NCBI RefSeq assembly: GCF_021155775.2
Contig: NC_060233.1
Span: 8,868,782-8,932,781 of the forward strand
DNA from: Neodiprion pinetum
Lineage: Eukaryota > Arthropoda > Insecta > Hymenoptera > Diprionidae
Direction: 5' to 3'
Length of the DNA stretch: 64,000 bases
The notes below the pieces were generated by a model that saw only the letters and a program-made list of their open reading frames with translations, made no database searches and was not told where the DNA came from. How positions within the stretch are numbered: position 1 is the stretch's first letter; each line of letters opens with the position of its first letter. Positions 13,706-25,785 of the stretch are shown here, piece by piece. The position numbers and the translations under genes were made by a program.

Positions 13706-14455
13706 TCTATATTATGATTTATCCACGTTTGCTTGCGGCGGAAGAATTTGAATCTAAAAAAGAAAAAAAACAAAAAAATTGCGACCACCTAGTAAAAATT
13801 CCGAACGATGCTTTATTCACACGCTCAAAGGCACAATGGCAGAATGGCCCGAAACTCGACTTGTTCGTTGCTTATTATACGTATAAATTTCGTTGCACGA
13901 AGTGACGACCATTGTATACTTAGGAATAATTCAAACAGCTGGATATATATTGCGTGTACAGATATTATCCGTCGCGTTTTTTTTTTTTTTCTTTTTTTAC
14001 TTCTCTTCTTTTCATTACATATCTTACATTTATGCGTCGCTTCGTCACTGCCCCGTGATAAATATCAATAACCACGCAAGCTCGCTCGTTCGTTGGCGAT
14101 AAGTGCCTAAACGATTGCGTGGAAAGACGATGATACCGCGGCTGTTAAAGATTCAAATTCCGTTCCTTTACTCACCGAGTTCTATTCGAATCCCGCACTT
14201 CAGAGATATCGTTTTTACTACCCAGTATACGGAGCACTGTTTTATCTAATGGGCATATACAAAGCGGGATAACTTCATGCCCGACTTCGTGATTATATTA
14301 TGTACATATATATTATCAATCACAGAGTGAGATTGTGTAACGAGATTTTAAAGCTTCGACGTTACTCGCACTTCGGAATGTCTTGCGATTCAATTTTTAT
14401 TTTCATCGTCGAGGGGTTGACTAAAACTGGTCGGCTTTTTTTTCTCTGGGAATTC

Positions 14456-14600
14456 CAACAGTTCAAGATCACGTCGTTCGATGAAATCGAGGATTTCGAA
14501 TTACATGGAGATGTTACAGAAAATTTTTTGATATATCTTAAAAAGTTCCAAAAAATTCACGAATTTTAATTGGCCTGATCAATTCCTTGATTTTGCCTTT
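14456..14600. repeat. Degenerate TTCGAA/AATTCC-type repeat tract
   Basis: Loose repetition of words such as GTTCAAGAT, GTTCGATGAAATCGAGGATTTCGAATT, AGTTCCAAAAAATTCACGAATTTTAATT and AATTCCTTGATTTT. It encodes a superficially protein-like frame that follows from the repetition and should not be read as a gene. Confidence 0.35.
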
Positions 14601-15864
14601 AAATTGGAACGAATTGTGAATCATTGTGTGATACAAGGGCTTTGTTTCCCATTTTCGCCTGTTACCTTATTACATAAAAATGAACAATTAGATCGTATTA
14701 AAAAAGTGTTTGGTACTTACGCCCTGCGCCGATTTCGGATGGTGGACAAGAATTTAGGGTCACGTCCAATTCGGCGAGTCCAATATCCGACCGATGAGAT
14801 TAATCGCAGAGGATGGAATATAAAAAACAAAGAGAAAAAAAAAAAAAATCGGAATAAAAAACTTCGTAGAAATGAAAATGTTTTTAAAAAAAATACACTG
14901 GGTAGGTTCCGTTTATTTCACTTACAGAAGATGGATCCTGGAACAGAAAAGAAAAAGAGAAAACTTGAGTCAAAAGAATTTTTGAAAGAACGTAGGAATC
15001 TTGCAGCTTATATACCGCATGATCGCATAAAATATCGGCGGCGATCGGTTCCGTAGAAAATTACATACATTCCTGTAGAAATATAATGCAGCGTATAGGA
15101 AATGTTTGAAAAATTCGTTTGGAAATAAATAAATAATAACATGGTAAGTGATAAAAATGAAAATTAACCCTCCTCGAGACTCATTATCCATAAGCAATAA
15201 TTAGAATGTAATTGTAGCGCCGGTTATAGAGTCGGAGTCGAGATTCCTGGCGTCCATGCATCGCTGCATAATGCGAAGAAGACGTTCCTCCTGCGATCAA
15301 TAATTTGCTATGCATGCCTTGATCCGAAATTGCATTTAATTTGAGACAGGAGTTTCAGTCTCGCGATACCCTGCATAAATATAGATGTACTTGTTAAAAA
15401 GCGATTTTCGCCTGGCCGTGTCTTAATACCGTGCATATAGTTATTCACGTATATACGTCACGATATAACAACATTCTTAGAAAATTGCAACAAGCGTTAT
15501 TCGCGTGTATAACAACGTCGGAACAGTTTGTATTTTTCTCTCCGACTTCGGCACGTGTCGCATAATTACCGCCGCATTCCGTCGCACATCGCTAGTGCCG
15601 CTACGGCAAGGATTAAGGATAAATTTCGTAGCCGTATAATAATAAAAGGTTTGCATTTCGGAGCCGGCGTACCGCAATTAAAAGCGTCGAAAGCAGTGCT
15701 GCGCAATAAATCATAAAGCTCCTCGAGTATAGAACAAGGGTGGAAAATAGGGGTGTAGATTAGGGGTGTTTAAACACGCACTGGGAAACCGACGGTTGAT
15801 AATTGCCGCGGGGTGACGATCGATTCTTGACTGTCGATTAAAATCTGTACCGCGTTCATCGTCG

Positions 15865-16293
15865 CACTGAGAGAAATTTTTAATCGCGGTTACCGCTCAG
15901 TCCTTGACTATTTTCATTTTTCACCACAATCAAAAAATATAGTTCCAGGTGGAGAATGAAAATTAGTTTTCTAGCTCTTACCGGAAAGTCTAGCATCCGT
16001 TACTATTCTTTCTCGTTACGATCACTGTTGCTATATTTTCTTGCAACTGTTGCGAAAATTTAATGCTCGTGCAACGATAAATCGACGTTGAAGCCTTGTT
16101 TAACTAAAAAAGTAGAGTAAACCTCAGAAACTGATTTTGCGTTTCAATTGCCAAAAAAGGATCGACGATAGCGCAAAATGGTTACGCGTACCTCGTTTTT
16201 CGTCATACCAACAATATTCAAACGGTTTTTTTTAACGATACCTGTCTTACTCAATTTTTCTAGTTACCGTAACAAATGAAATTTTTCTCAGTG
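15865..16293 (+). mobile_element. 429-bp MITE with CACTG termini, full-length copy
   Basis: A short non-autonomous DNA transposon. The left end reads CACTGAGAGAAATTTTTA and the right end reads AAATTTTTCTCAGTG, so the termini are inverted repeats of about 15 bp. The motif GTTACCG recurs just inside both ends as a subterminal repeat. The element is flanked by CG on both sides, consistent with a 2-bp target-site duplication. A copy of identical length and roughly 90% identity by eye lies inverted at 62917. It contains no meaningful open frame, so any transposase must come from elsewhere. By family knowledge, CACTG ends with a 2-3 bp duplication fit the CACTA/EnSpm branch of the CMC superfamily. 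A Chapaev-type element would be expected to give 4 bp. Family assignment is inference; the repeat structure is seen directly. Confidence 0.88.
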
Positions 16294-17881
16294 CGGATAT
16301 TGTATCATATTTCAATTGCCGCAGCTTCTATTAGAAGTCAATTCTTTTTCATTGACACATCTGCAAAGTCGCGAAGCGTCGACCGAGCGGAAATCATGCA
16401 TCGACGATGAACCGATTCGCCGATTTTCCTTTATCTCCCTCCTACTGTAACCTGCCAGATCGCGAGATGGCTTAATGATATTCAAATTTATACGCGGTCG
16501 TTTATTGCCCACGATATGGAAATTTTATCGCCAAGGCATGGTTTATAAATATCCCGCGATCCACGAGCACAGTCGACTTCCACGTACCTCGCGGCTCACG
16601 GATACTATTCCTCTTTTCATTCTCGTTTTCATTTCATTTCATCACGGACATAGATATTTCCTGCGATTTATTTAATACCTGTACAGCAGTTTTAATTGAG
16701 CCTCTCCGTGTTTTTCTTCGGAAAGACAATTTGCCTCGTCGATGGCGTTGATGAAAATCCAGAGCAGAATTGCAATTTCCAATATAGGTCCAATTTTGTA
16801 GCTCCGTAGTCTTTTATTTCATACTACGATTAATTTCAACGGAGTTTGTGTTTTATTGGTTGAACCAAGCTCAGAGTCAAGCAGCGGATAATTAGCCAAT
16901 TGCTGCTTCAATGAAACTTTACGTTTAAACTCGAAAGCTTGATATGCGAAAAAAAGCGGTTGTCAGAGTAACAGGTCCGCGATGTTTTTATCACATAGCA
17001 ATAAGTAGAAAATAACTTGGACATTGAAAAAATCAAGTATACCCGACGGGTATAATAAAATCTTACGTACGACGGCATTGATGAACTTATTGATTTTAAG
17101 GTTACGGATGTGTTTGTTTTTTGCTTAAATACAAAATGAGAAAAGAAAATTATAAAAAAATGTGTGCAGTCTTCTAACTTGCATAATACTACCAGTGAAT
17201 GTGATTTTTCTTATGAAATTATGGATGAACGAGGACGCATAGTTTGCAGGTCTTTGTTTCTTAATTATAAATTGTATCGACGCATACTTTTATGTATCCG
17301 AAGCGAACAAAAGAAAAAAATGCGCGATATACTTTGACAAAAGTCGTAACTGTTCGTAATACAACGAAAAAAAAAAAAAAAAAAATGGATGAAAATGAAC
17401 TACTCAAATCAACGATCGTCACGACTAAGCGTCAAACGAAAAATTTAGTCACTGCAATTCAATCATCGAAATTTTTACTGAAACAAGTTTTCAGTCACGA
17501 TATAATTACCGACATTTCTATCGCAGCTATTCACCTGATTCCATCGATCATTTTTCATCCGAAAGCTATTCAGCAATGCAGACCGTTTCGTAGAGCGTGA
17601 ATCGGAGTAGGTATTATACCTATTACACTGTGAAACATGGTTATAAATTTACTACATATTGAGTAATCAATTTAGTGTCGTAAATTACTATATATTTATC
17701 TTGAACTTATAATAAAAAATTTTGATTTTACTAAAATTTGTAGAAAAAATATAAAAAAAAAAAATAAAAGTTGATTTGAATTTACTGAATTGTGTATTAA
17801 AATGATTGTACTTGTAAATTGAATAAACAGTGAATGTATGATGAATTCACTGTTCCGTAACCGAATAAAACTTCCAATCCA
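16294..17881. other. Spacer between two MITE copies, no gene
   Basis: AT-rich DNA with an A run at 17369-17385. A 102-codon frame at 17292-17600 is encoded partly by that run (KKKKKK). Confidence 0.55.
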
Positions 17882-17974
17882 CACTGAGAGAAATTTTTAG
17901 TTTCGATTACCGCTCAGTCCGCTTAACTATTTTTATTTTTTACTATACTGTAACAAATGAAAGTTTTCTCAGTG
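17882..17974 (+). mobile_element. 93-bp internally deleted MITE copy
   Basis: A miniature derivative of the same family. The first roughly 63 bases match the left end of the 15865 copy and the last roughly 30 match its right end. The central approximately 336 bp are missing. Both termini are intact (CACTGAGAGAAATTTTTAG and TTTTCTCAGTG), and CA flanks the element on each side, fitting a 2-bp target-site duplication of its own. This indicates that the short form moved as a unit, or was deleted in place without losing its ends. It lies about 1.6 kb from a full-length copy in the same orientation. Confidence 0.82.
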
Positions 17975-18494
17975 CAGTGTAGGAAGTTCCGTACAGAAAT
18001 TTTTAACAGTGCAGCGTAAGATATCAAATCTAGGATGTCCGGGCACGTTTTTCAGGTCCAGTAGTGTACCGCAGCTGCACTGTGCCTAAAAATATGTAAC
18101 ATCTCTGCGCGATATAGGTGTACCTCATCTGCCAACAAACAGCATGATCTCCTCGTGCTACAGCGATTAAAAAATCCATCATTAGGGTAGCGATCAGATT
18201 TTATAGGCAAATCATCCGCAGGGCAAAAGCAGCAGCAGCGACCCAAAAGAAGGTGATTTGATCAGGGAGAGGTCATCGGGCGGGTTCAGAGCGTGTAAAA
18301 CTTATAATCAATCAAGACCGCAACGCCTTACCGGGTCGTATCGAGGTCGGCGGGGCGGTTTTACAGTGTAAAAGTGAAAGATCCCGCGCAATTACGCGCG
18401 GTTGCGCGGTAGTTGCAGCATCTGCGGTCTCAACTTTTGCCGGCGATTTTGCGCGCATCGTGGTTCGCGACTCCCTCGCTTTGTTATTAAAAGT

Positions 18495-18495
18495 C

Positions 18496-18543
<48 letters not shown>

Positions 18544-18550
18544 AAGAGAG
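18495..18550. repeat. (GA)n microsatellite
   Basis: About 56 bp of GA repeats with two AAA interruptions, the longest GA tract in the window. It lies at the edge of a GC-rich block. GAGA-type factors bind such tracts in insects, but a role here is inference. Confidence 0.95.
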
Positions 18551-20187
18551 CTGGATGTTAAAACTCCCGTGGGAGCGGGCCGACGCGATCTTGCGGCTTG
18601 AGTTCTCCCTTCCTTCCTTCCTTTATTCGCATCGTTTATAGCTCTTCCCCCGATCCTCGCCGATTCTCTTCCTCCGCATGCTTTTTCTTTTTTTTTTTTT
18701 CTTGCTTTTGCTTTATCTTATAGGTGTGTATATACCTCGTTGCCGGTAGTCCCGGTGTTCAGCGGCTTCGGGGAAGACGGAGAGAACAACAACCGCGGGA
18801 CTTTGCACAGGTAGCGGTGAACACGTAGCTCTACCTCTATGTATATACATGTATGTATGCAGGTACCTCGATCCTCGTTCTATCGCGTAATTATCGTAAT
18901 CTTCTACGGGAATAATCTTCCTTGATATCCGGCCGGGCTGCCAATTAGCTTCGTGTAAACGTTTGGAAAATTTTTCCAAAGGCGAAACTACGGCCAGCCG
19001 CCGATGCATCGAAACGTTGTATCAAACGAGCACGCGACTACTGTCAAAGATTTTATAATCCGAATGGATAACGATTCGTTCGACCTGAAGAAGAATCCTT
19101 TTCCAGTGTATTCCGACCTCGCAGGTGAAACTGCGAAACCCCAACGAAAATATGCCAGGATTAAGAGTCGTTGCGACGCGATCGAGTTTCAATTGGCTGT
19201 TTAACCGTCACGTTGATCCGTGGCCGACCAGTCGCCAAAGACATGACGGTAATTTGTTACATTCTCGTGCAGCATCACCTGACACAAACAGTCTTACGCG
19301 TGTGAAACGAGGTTAAAAATGTTTGGCATAAAGCGTAATATCGGTAATATTACGAGGGAGTTATACCGTAATAATATAAGTCTCGTCTGGGAGAGATTTT
19401 ACGAGGAGCGATGGTGACCCAAGGAGACTTTACGATCCTCTAGACGTCGTCATGTTCTGGGCGGATACAGGCGTCTGCAAGGTGAGTTCTTTGACTGATT
19501 GAGAATTGCAAAACTCGTAAGAAGTGAAGTATCGCGATAACATTGGTATGATTATTTTCCAGTACACGAATAACGATGATTCTGCCAAGAAGACAACCTT
19601 ACGGTAACGATTTTCTCCGGTTTCTTCGGAAGAGTCGATGACCCGAAGGATCGGAACCGAAACTGAGTTTAAAAATGGTAACCCGAAGTACCAACACAAG
19701 TCCGTTCGACGCGTTCGCGTTCGTTCCCATGGGAGAGTATCTGGCGGAAGAAGTAGCAGGTGGTAGGGATGAGGGAGTTTAAGATTCATCTCGCGACTCG
19801 CCGAACCTACTCGAGGCGCTCGGTCGCGGGTTCGGTTTTTACCGCGTGGCACGGCCGGCCCGCGGAGAACGGTTGTATCATCTCGAGGATGCAGCCTAGC
19901 TCGGAGGTGCAGTGAGTGAATGGCTATTAAGATAGTAAGGCAGGCCATTAATAACGTGAGTAATGAATCGTCCTGCACGGAAGTGCGGGCCCGAGTTGAG
20001 ATGGCATCGAGATAGGCCGAGTCCTGGGTCCTGGTGTCGCGCGTCCGCCTCGCTCCATTCATAAGGGGCCTCACGGCCCAAAGAGTTGAGACACCGGACA
20101 ATGAGCACAATACGGTTTCGGAGGAAAGGACGAAAGGAAAGGGGATACGGAGACTGGCCCGAGAAGAGAGACTGACTCTCTGACCTC

Positions 20188-20248
20188 CTCTTGCTCTTGC
20201 TCTTGCTATTTCTTTTTCTATTTCTACTTCTATTTCTCTTCCTCTTGC
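20188..20248. repeat. (CTCTTG)n / (TTTCTA)n pyrimidine tract
   Basis: About three CTCTTG units followed by TTTCTA-type units. On the minus strand this produces the charged, repetitive start (REIEVEIEKEIA) of a long open frame, which is therefore low-complexity. Confidence 0.85.
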
Positions 20249-20429
20249 CGCCATTGTCAGTCCCGGAATGATAGACGACGCCTGCCGCCACAGAATTTTA
20301 TCAGCTCACCGTTACATGTCGCGGACGAACGGATTTCTCGCCGCGGGTCACATCGCCGCCATTTATTCATCACGCACGGGAGAGGATTACCATCGAGATG
20401 GGGAAATCGTCTCGTGGAATCGGCAATTA

Positions 20430-21960
20430 CACCATTTACGACACGATCTCAACATTTTTATTTTTTTTTTTTCATTCTTCACTTTTCGAACGTTACAACG
20501 TGCATCGCGAAGTCATTCGCTCGTTGTTTCGTACCATCGGAATCGGGATGTGGACAATTTCAACAGGTTCAAGTTGGTAACGATACTTTAACGATGAATG
20601 TTTAGGAAAATTGTTACTTCGCGGTCTAAGGATTGTCTGAAATTCAGCTAGTAAATCGTAACAAAGAAGGTATGTTAGTATTTTGAAAAGTCAACTCCAT
20701 GAAACTCCTAAAATTGTACAAGGATTTATTCCATGATGTTTCGTTACGTTAACGTTACTAACTTCAACATATTGACAATCACCTGTCGGGTGTATACGTT
20801 GGACTATTTTTTATCCATATATTCCAAGCCGTTTACATCGCACATCCGGTACTAAGCGGTGCTTCCCAAATACTGTAAACGACGATTGCCATACTTGGGG
20901 AACCACGCTTCCCGATCACTGCTCCAATACGGCGATAAATCGACGCTTCTCACAACGGTTTGTAACGGAAAATTGATCGACGTTTACTTTCTCTCCTTAG
21001 AAGAATGCATTCTAAGTATATACTCGGTTTCTTTTGCACAAATCGTATATTAGAACGATTTAGTTTCAACTGCGGTCAGTGGGCAATTTTAATTTTTTTT
21101 TTATAACACACTGCAATTTGGAATTTCCCTTTGTTAGTGCCTCAGTTATGCGTTGACACCGGATGTGAAATCGGGGCTAGTAAAATACCGCAAGCTTGCA
21201 ATTGGAGAAATGATTTTTTCTTTCTCTCCTCAGGGAAATGCAAGCATTTGTCGTAAAACTCGAACTGATGAATTTATTTTCAGGAAAAATTGTTTCGAAA
21301 AATTGAACCGATCACGATGAGATTCAGTTGGAAAATCAAATATTCCATGAAAATACCAATGAAAATTTTCAGACTTTGAAGCTGATCGAATCATTTTAAA
21401 ATGGTTAAAAATCCAACAGATTTGTTTGATTTTGCTTCACAACGGCTTATTTCGCTGAGAAAATTTATATTCTTTACAATTCTACAAATGAACTTTTTGT
21501 CATCGCGTTAGTATCTGTAAGTGTATAATTTTTCGATATTGCACGAGTGCGAGAATTTTTATTGAAGAACAGTAATATCAAATTTGCTGCTGTCAAATCA
21601 AAAATCTGTAATAGAATAAAATGAGTGAAAAATATTATACAGTTTTCGTAACGAAACAAGTAATCGCGGAATGCAACATCGAACAAATCTACCAATTTTT
21701 AAACCCTTTTAAACAATTTAAAGTGAAAAAAACGATATCGGACGTCTCGTTTATAATTTTGGTATTCGTTTCTGGTAAATTTTTTAAAAAATCGTGATTG
21801 TACCATACATCCGAATGTAAAAATCCTTCTTAAAAAAATTGATATTTCGTGAATTTGTTTACGATAGATTCGAAAGTTACGATTCATTGCACGAACGAGT
21901 TTATCATAATTTTTACCGATCGTCATCGCGATGCAAGGTTGCAAATTTTACAGGTATAAA
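20430..21960. other. AT-rich block, no supported gene
   Basis: Nothing beyond the acceptor-like site at 21233 and homopolymer runs. An AATAAA-type string at 21615 lies downstream of that acceptor. Confidence 0.5.
21234..21320 (+). other. Candidate terminal exon after a strong splice acceptor
   Basis: A pyrimidine tract ending CTCCTCAG leads into 28 open codons and a TGA stop at 21318. A second, weaker TTTTCAG occurs within. No protein family is recognised. AT-rich surroundings make chance acceptor-like strings common. Confidence 0.12.
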
Positions 21961-22391
21961 AAATCGACTAGCCGTAGAGCGACGTGGTATATAATTCCGT
22001 GAAAAAGGATGCTGACTGAGGGTGCGCTTAACCATTCGGCGAATAAAATTAGAATAGAACGACGAGAGCAGCATGGGGTAGCAGGTACAGGGGTCAGAAG
22101 ATCGGAGGGTGAGAGTGGTCGGAGAGACAATATTCGAGTAGCGCGTTGAAACTGGTGCAGAGTTATCTCGTTTCACTCTCGTGGGCGGATCCACCGCGGA
22201 TGGAGAGCTAATAAATTGTTTGTTGTAATTAAATGAGTTTCGGGTAGTCTCGTGTAGGGTGGGCGAAGAATGGCCGGGGCGAGTCGGTCGTCTAGGGCAC
22301 GCGGTGTGCGTGGCGATGCGCGAACGCGATGCGTAGGTGTAGCCTGCGCGCACACCGACGCGCGCGCACGCACTCGCGGGTTGGGTCTACC

Positions 22392-22400
22392 TATATAAAG
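22392..22400 (+). promoter_or_regulatory. Possible TATA box TATATAAAG
   Basis: A TATA-like element within the CpG-rich island at 22.0-22.8 kb. No initiator motif or supported open frame follows at the expected distance, so this is only a candidate. Confidence 0.18.
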
Positions 22401-22553
22401 GAATAAAGATGAACGGCCTATGGACGGGCCGCTATCTGCGCCGCTGGAACAGAAACACGCTCGCGGCGCGACAGCTCCTGACAAATGACGGGCCGACCCG
22501 ACCGACCCGGGCGCCTGCCTCTTCCCCGTCGGTCGCCCCGCAGCCGCAGCCGT

Positions 22554-22583
22554 CGAGGACGAGGACGAGGACGAGGACGAGAC
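22554..22583. repeat. (GAGGAC)n hexanucleotide repeat
   Basis: About 4.5 copies of CGAGGA within the CpG-rich island. The repeat is in phase with an open frame on either strand, but that follows from the hexamer and is no evidence of coding. Confidence 0.92.
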
Positions 22584-22803
22584 CCGGCGCATGATTAAAC
22601 GAGGAAAACGAAATTGAGTGGCGAATAAAACGGGGCGAGGACCCCCGCCTATTAGCCCCTCTTACCCTCCGGCTCCCGCGGGACCCCGAATTTAGGCACT
22701 TGCACACCTCCCCCCTCCTCCATCACCCTTCCTTGCAACCTGAATGCACTGCATCTCGACCCCTGGCCATGGAAACGGGGGGGATGTGTGGATGGAGCGG
22801 AGA

Positions 22804-23190
22804 ATGAAAGGGTCGCTGTATCGAATTTTTACGGAGAGGAGAATCTGTTTCATTGAATTTCAAAATTTATAAAGTCGAAATGTAGATGATGAAAATTATA
22901 GAATCGGTAGGATGAAGGGTCGGGGTTGGGATATAGTGAGGTCGGAAAATAGAAGGGAGACAATATTATCGAATTTGAAAAATCGCCAGATTCTGTTTGG
23001 AAGAATTTCAAAAGGTAGAAAGTCGAACTATAAAATAGACCATATGCAGATAGATCTAAGTGTAAGTACAGAGAGCCAAAATTTATAATCTTTGGAGTAA
23101 AGGGTGGAGGTTAAAATGTAGTAGGATCGGAATGTAAAAGGGATACAATTTAATGAAATTTTCAAAGAAATGAGAATCTAAGAAATATTT
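22804..23190. repeat. Diverged tandem repeat, about 150-185 bp period
   Basis: Three diverged units can be matched by eye. Each contains a block like GAATCTGTTT followed by AATTTCAAAA and AGTCGAA, near 22841, 22989 and 23173. Two units also share an AAGGGTxGxGGTT...GTAG/GTGAGxTCGGAA...AAGGGAxACAAT block near 22915 and 23100. Spacing between equivalent blocks is about 148 and 184 bp. The array is old, with many substitutions and length differences. No coding potential is seen. Confidence 0.45.
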
Positions 23191-23199
23191 TGACCATTC

Positions 23200-25530
23200 A
23201 ATATTTTCCCTTCTTTTGTATTTTGACTTTCTAGATTTAGAAATTAAAATAAATAGATTCCCGTAAATTGATTTGAAAATTAAGTAATAATAACCGTGTC
23301 ACTGCGACATATTTCAGGCTTAAATACTGTATTTCGACGATTTTGCCATCCGTTCGTGTATAAGATCCCTCCGTAAAACTTTTACAAACTTCTAAAATCG
23401 TAATCATAAAAGAAAAAGAGGATTCAACGGAACGACGTTAAATTAAATTAAAGAAACAGTCGGTCCAATAGAGCTTCAAGAATTTATTCCAAAAATCGTT
23501 TTTTTTTTTTTTTTCTTTTCAAAATTAAGAATAATTTTTCCAACAGTCTGTTACTATTCATCCGGTATACTGATCAGTGTTTTTACAGTACAAATTACAC
23601 TTGTTTACCAGTTTTTAGCAAGCTTCGAATCTAATCAATTAACGATTGCCAGTCGACTGCAGTTACAGGTACGTGCAATATCACGCAAGTCTTGTAGGTC
23701 ACCGACATTGTTGTCGCCAAGAAACATCAGTAATTCCAAATAATTGACCCGTAGTCTATACGATCTGCATTTTAATCCGGAAGGTATACACCTACTCCCC
23801 AGTCAAGGATACGTAATTCGAGTGCCAATTGCGGTGAGTGCACACACCTGTACGTCGTGGTAATACGTGAAAGTCGTGGCGCCCGCGAGGGTTCTACTGG
23901 GGGGAGAATAGCGGGTACATACGCGTTGTGTTATAAGGAAGGTATAGGCAGAGGTATAACTGCAGATGGGAAAAAGAAGCCGGGCTCCATTTGCCCGCAC
24001 ACGCGCATTATTGCGCGCGGCGCATCTTTTATTCATCCGACAGAGTGGAGCCTTAATTTGAATTGAATAGGATTTATAAATTATTTCAAATTATAGTCGC
24101 GACGCACGGACCTGAGTCGAGCTCCCTCAGTAGTTACTAGCCTCCGTATGGGACCAGAACCAAGGCTCCAGGTTTGTCGGACCCAGACTCGAGAGGGCCA
24201 ACCAAAGGCAGGTGCATTCTCTTTCGGACCCTGAAAATCTTGCAATTGTTCGAAAATTCGTCGTAGCCGGTAGTACCTAGCTGTCGGATATGAGAAGTGG
24301 TTCTTCGCAAAGTTTTCCACATGTCTTGTAGATCAGGGACCCCTGATCTTGTGACCCTCAACCATCGTTACAACTTGAAAGCGTTCGTTATGAATGGGGA
24401 AAATTGGACGGAAAGATTAGAAAATATTAGGAGTAATGGACTGATGTACGAAGACATCGAATAGTAGAATGAAAGAAGAGAAGAAATTTTTTATGACAAA
24501 GCTTGAGAAGCAAATCACAGTATCAGTAAGTCATCATTACAGTTGGAATTTTCTTTCTTACTTGGCAAAATCAAGTCAACTGATTCAGTCAATCAAATTC
24601 GATTTTTTTTTTCTTAATCATGACAAGAGGGTACACTAAATGGATGCTCCGTAGTATCACGAATTTCGTTTCTTGGCGCTTAGCTGACATTGTCTACTTG
24701 TTTTCACTCGAAGAGGCACCAATAATGACTGCAGCAAGATAGAAAGAAGAGAAGTAAAAATTCGTCAAGCTACAAGTTTGACATCTTACTATTTTCATCA
24801 AGCATCTTCGAAAGTCGAAGAAACATTGCCGTGGCTGTTATTGTAAAAGGAAACTATGTCCTCCGATGAGATTCTATTCTAAGTCTACTATCGACAAGGC
24901 GAGATATTCAACACTGATTGACTACCAAGTTGGTTAATTTTAACAGTTAGGAAACTAGTTCGGAGTCTCTATACGTGAATCGGAAGAGGTAGTTTATTGA
25001 GCCCGGAGCCCACGTAGAGGAAAGTTGTGCGTTATATAGTCGTGCAGGGGTGACGAAAAGGGGATTTACCAAGGGCCGCGTGTGGATGTGGTTCGGGTTG
25101 GGGTCGGGGAGACGCAAAGGGTGACGGGGACGTATGTATCAACGTCGAGGGGAAAAGAAGACTCGAGTAATTCATCCTCGCTCGGCAATTAGTTTAAACC
25201 CAACTTAAACGGCGCCCCTGTTTAACCAAGAGTTGTTTAGACACGTCGACGAGATGAGAGGAGAGAAAAGGAACCGGAAGACGGCTTTATCTCCTCGTCA
25301 AATCCTCGTAGGTTCAATTTTTTCCACCAAGTTTTTCAAGCTTCCCAATATTTTCACCAGAAAATAGACCACTTCGATTTTTCAAATTTTTAAGCAACTA
25401 AAAACAAGTTAGAAAATCGAGTCTCACTGCGTTGGTTACCAATTAGGCAGAAGAAGAAAGAGGCTTGCACGATATCAAGTTGCGTACATTTTTCAAAGAC
25501 GGGGTAAAATTAATTGGAAAGTACATCTTC
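23200..25530. other. Mixed DNA, no gene seen
   Basis: A T-run (23496-23515) and the 20-bp palindrome at 24330 are the only structured features. Short frames near 24081-24361 lack any motif. Confidence 0.5.
24330..24349. repeat. 20-bp palindrome
   Basis: AGATCAGGG, AC, CCCTGATCT: perfect 9-bp arms with a 2-nt centre. Confidence 0.9.
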
Positions 25531-25539
25531 AAGGATACC

Positions 25540-25785
25540 TAAGTAGTATAACATGGCGAGTTCTGCGTACAGATCTCGATACCGACAGTTTACTGACATT
25601 TTTAACCGCTTCACAGCTCAGACACAAACTGTTTTTTCTCCAATGATAATCAAGAAAGTTGACCAAAGTGGGGATAACCTCCACCCGAAAAAAGGGTTTG
25701 CGTCTGAACTGTGAAGCGTTTAAAAATGTCGGTAACATGTCGGTACAGGGATCTGTACGCAGAACTCTCCTCGTTGTGATACTTA
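25540..25785. repeat. Long inverted repeat (99-nt arms, 48-nt loop)
   Basis: The left arm, 25540-25638, and the reverse complement of the right arm, 25687-25785, align over 99 positions with no gaps. By eye there are about 17 mismatches, or roughly 83% identity. Many of the mismatches are transitions, which would form G-U pairs if transcribed. The longest shared blocks include AGTTCTGCGTACAGAT and GACATTTTTAA. The loop is 48 nt. The direct repeat ACCTAA lies at both margins (25537-25542 and 25785-25790), overlapping the stem ends. It could be a foldback-type DNA transposon with very long terminal repeats, or a locus producing a long hairpin RNA. Its arms do not resemble the CACTG MITE. Confidence 0.85.

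Larger units (their letters stand above)
12800..15860. other. AT-rich block, degenerate repeats, no gene
   Basis: Apart from the two degenerate repeat tracts, it holds a 150-codon plus-strand frame (14604-15056) dominated by lysine and arginine from A-rich DNA. This frame is not supported as a gene. Confidence 0.55.
17975..20430. other. GC-rich block with CpG islands, no supported gene
   Basis: Includes GC-rich sequence around 18240-18480 (AATTACGCGCG-type palindromic words) and 19690-20420. The window's longest frame (274 codons, minus strand, 19430-20254) lies here but starts in low-complexity sequence and has no domain. Confidence 0.5.
21960..22800. other. CpG-rich island, possible promoter region
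   Basis: Strongly GC-rich, with GCGCGCGCAC-type words near 22345-22380, a TATA-like box and the GAGGAC repeat. Frames of 139 and 146 codons on the minus strand overlap others on the plus strand, which is typical of stop-poor GC-rich DNA. Confidence 0.45.

Noticed and set aside
14604..15056. 150-codon plus-strand frame rich in lysine and arginine
   Set aside because: A-rich DNA encodes the basic run; no nucleic-acid-binding motif is present.
17369..17600. 102-codon frame after an A run
   Set aside because: The run itself supplies the lysines; AT-rich spacer between transposon copies with no motif.
19430..20254. Longest open frame, 274 codons, minus strand
   Set aside because: Begins in the (CTCTTG)n/(TTTCTA)n tract, lies in stop-poor GC-rich DNA, overlaps another minus frame (19896-20291) in a different phase, and shows no domain.
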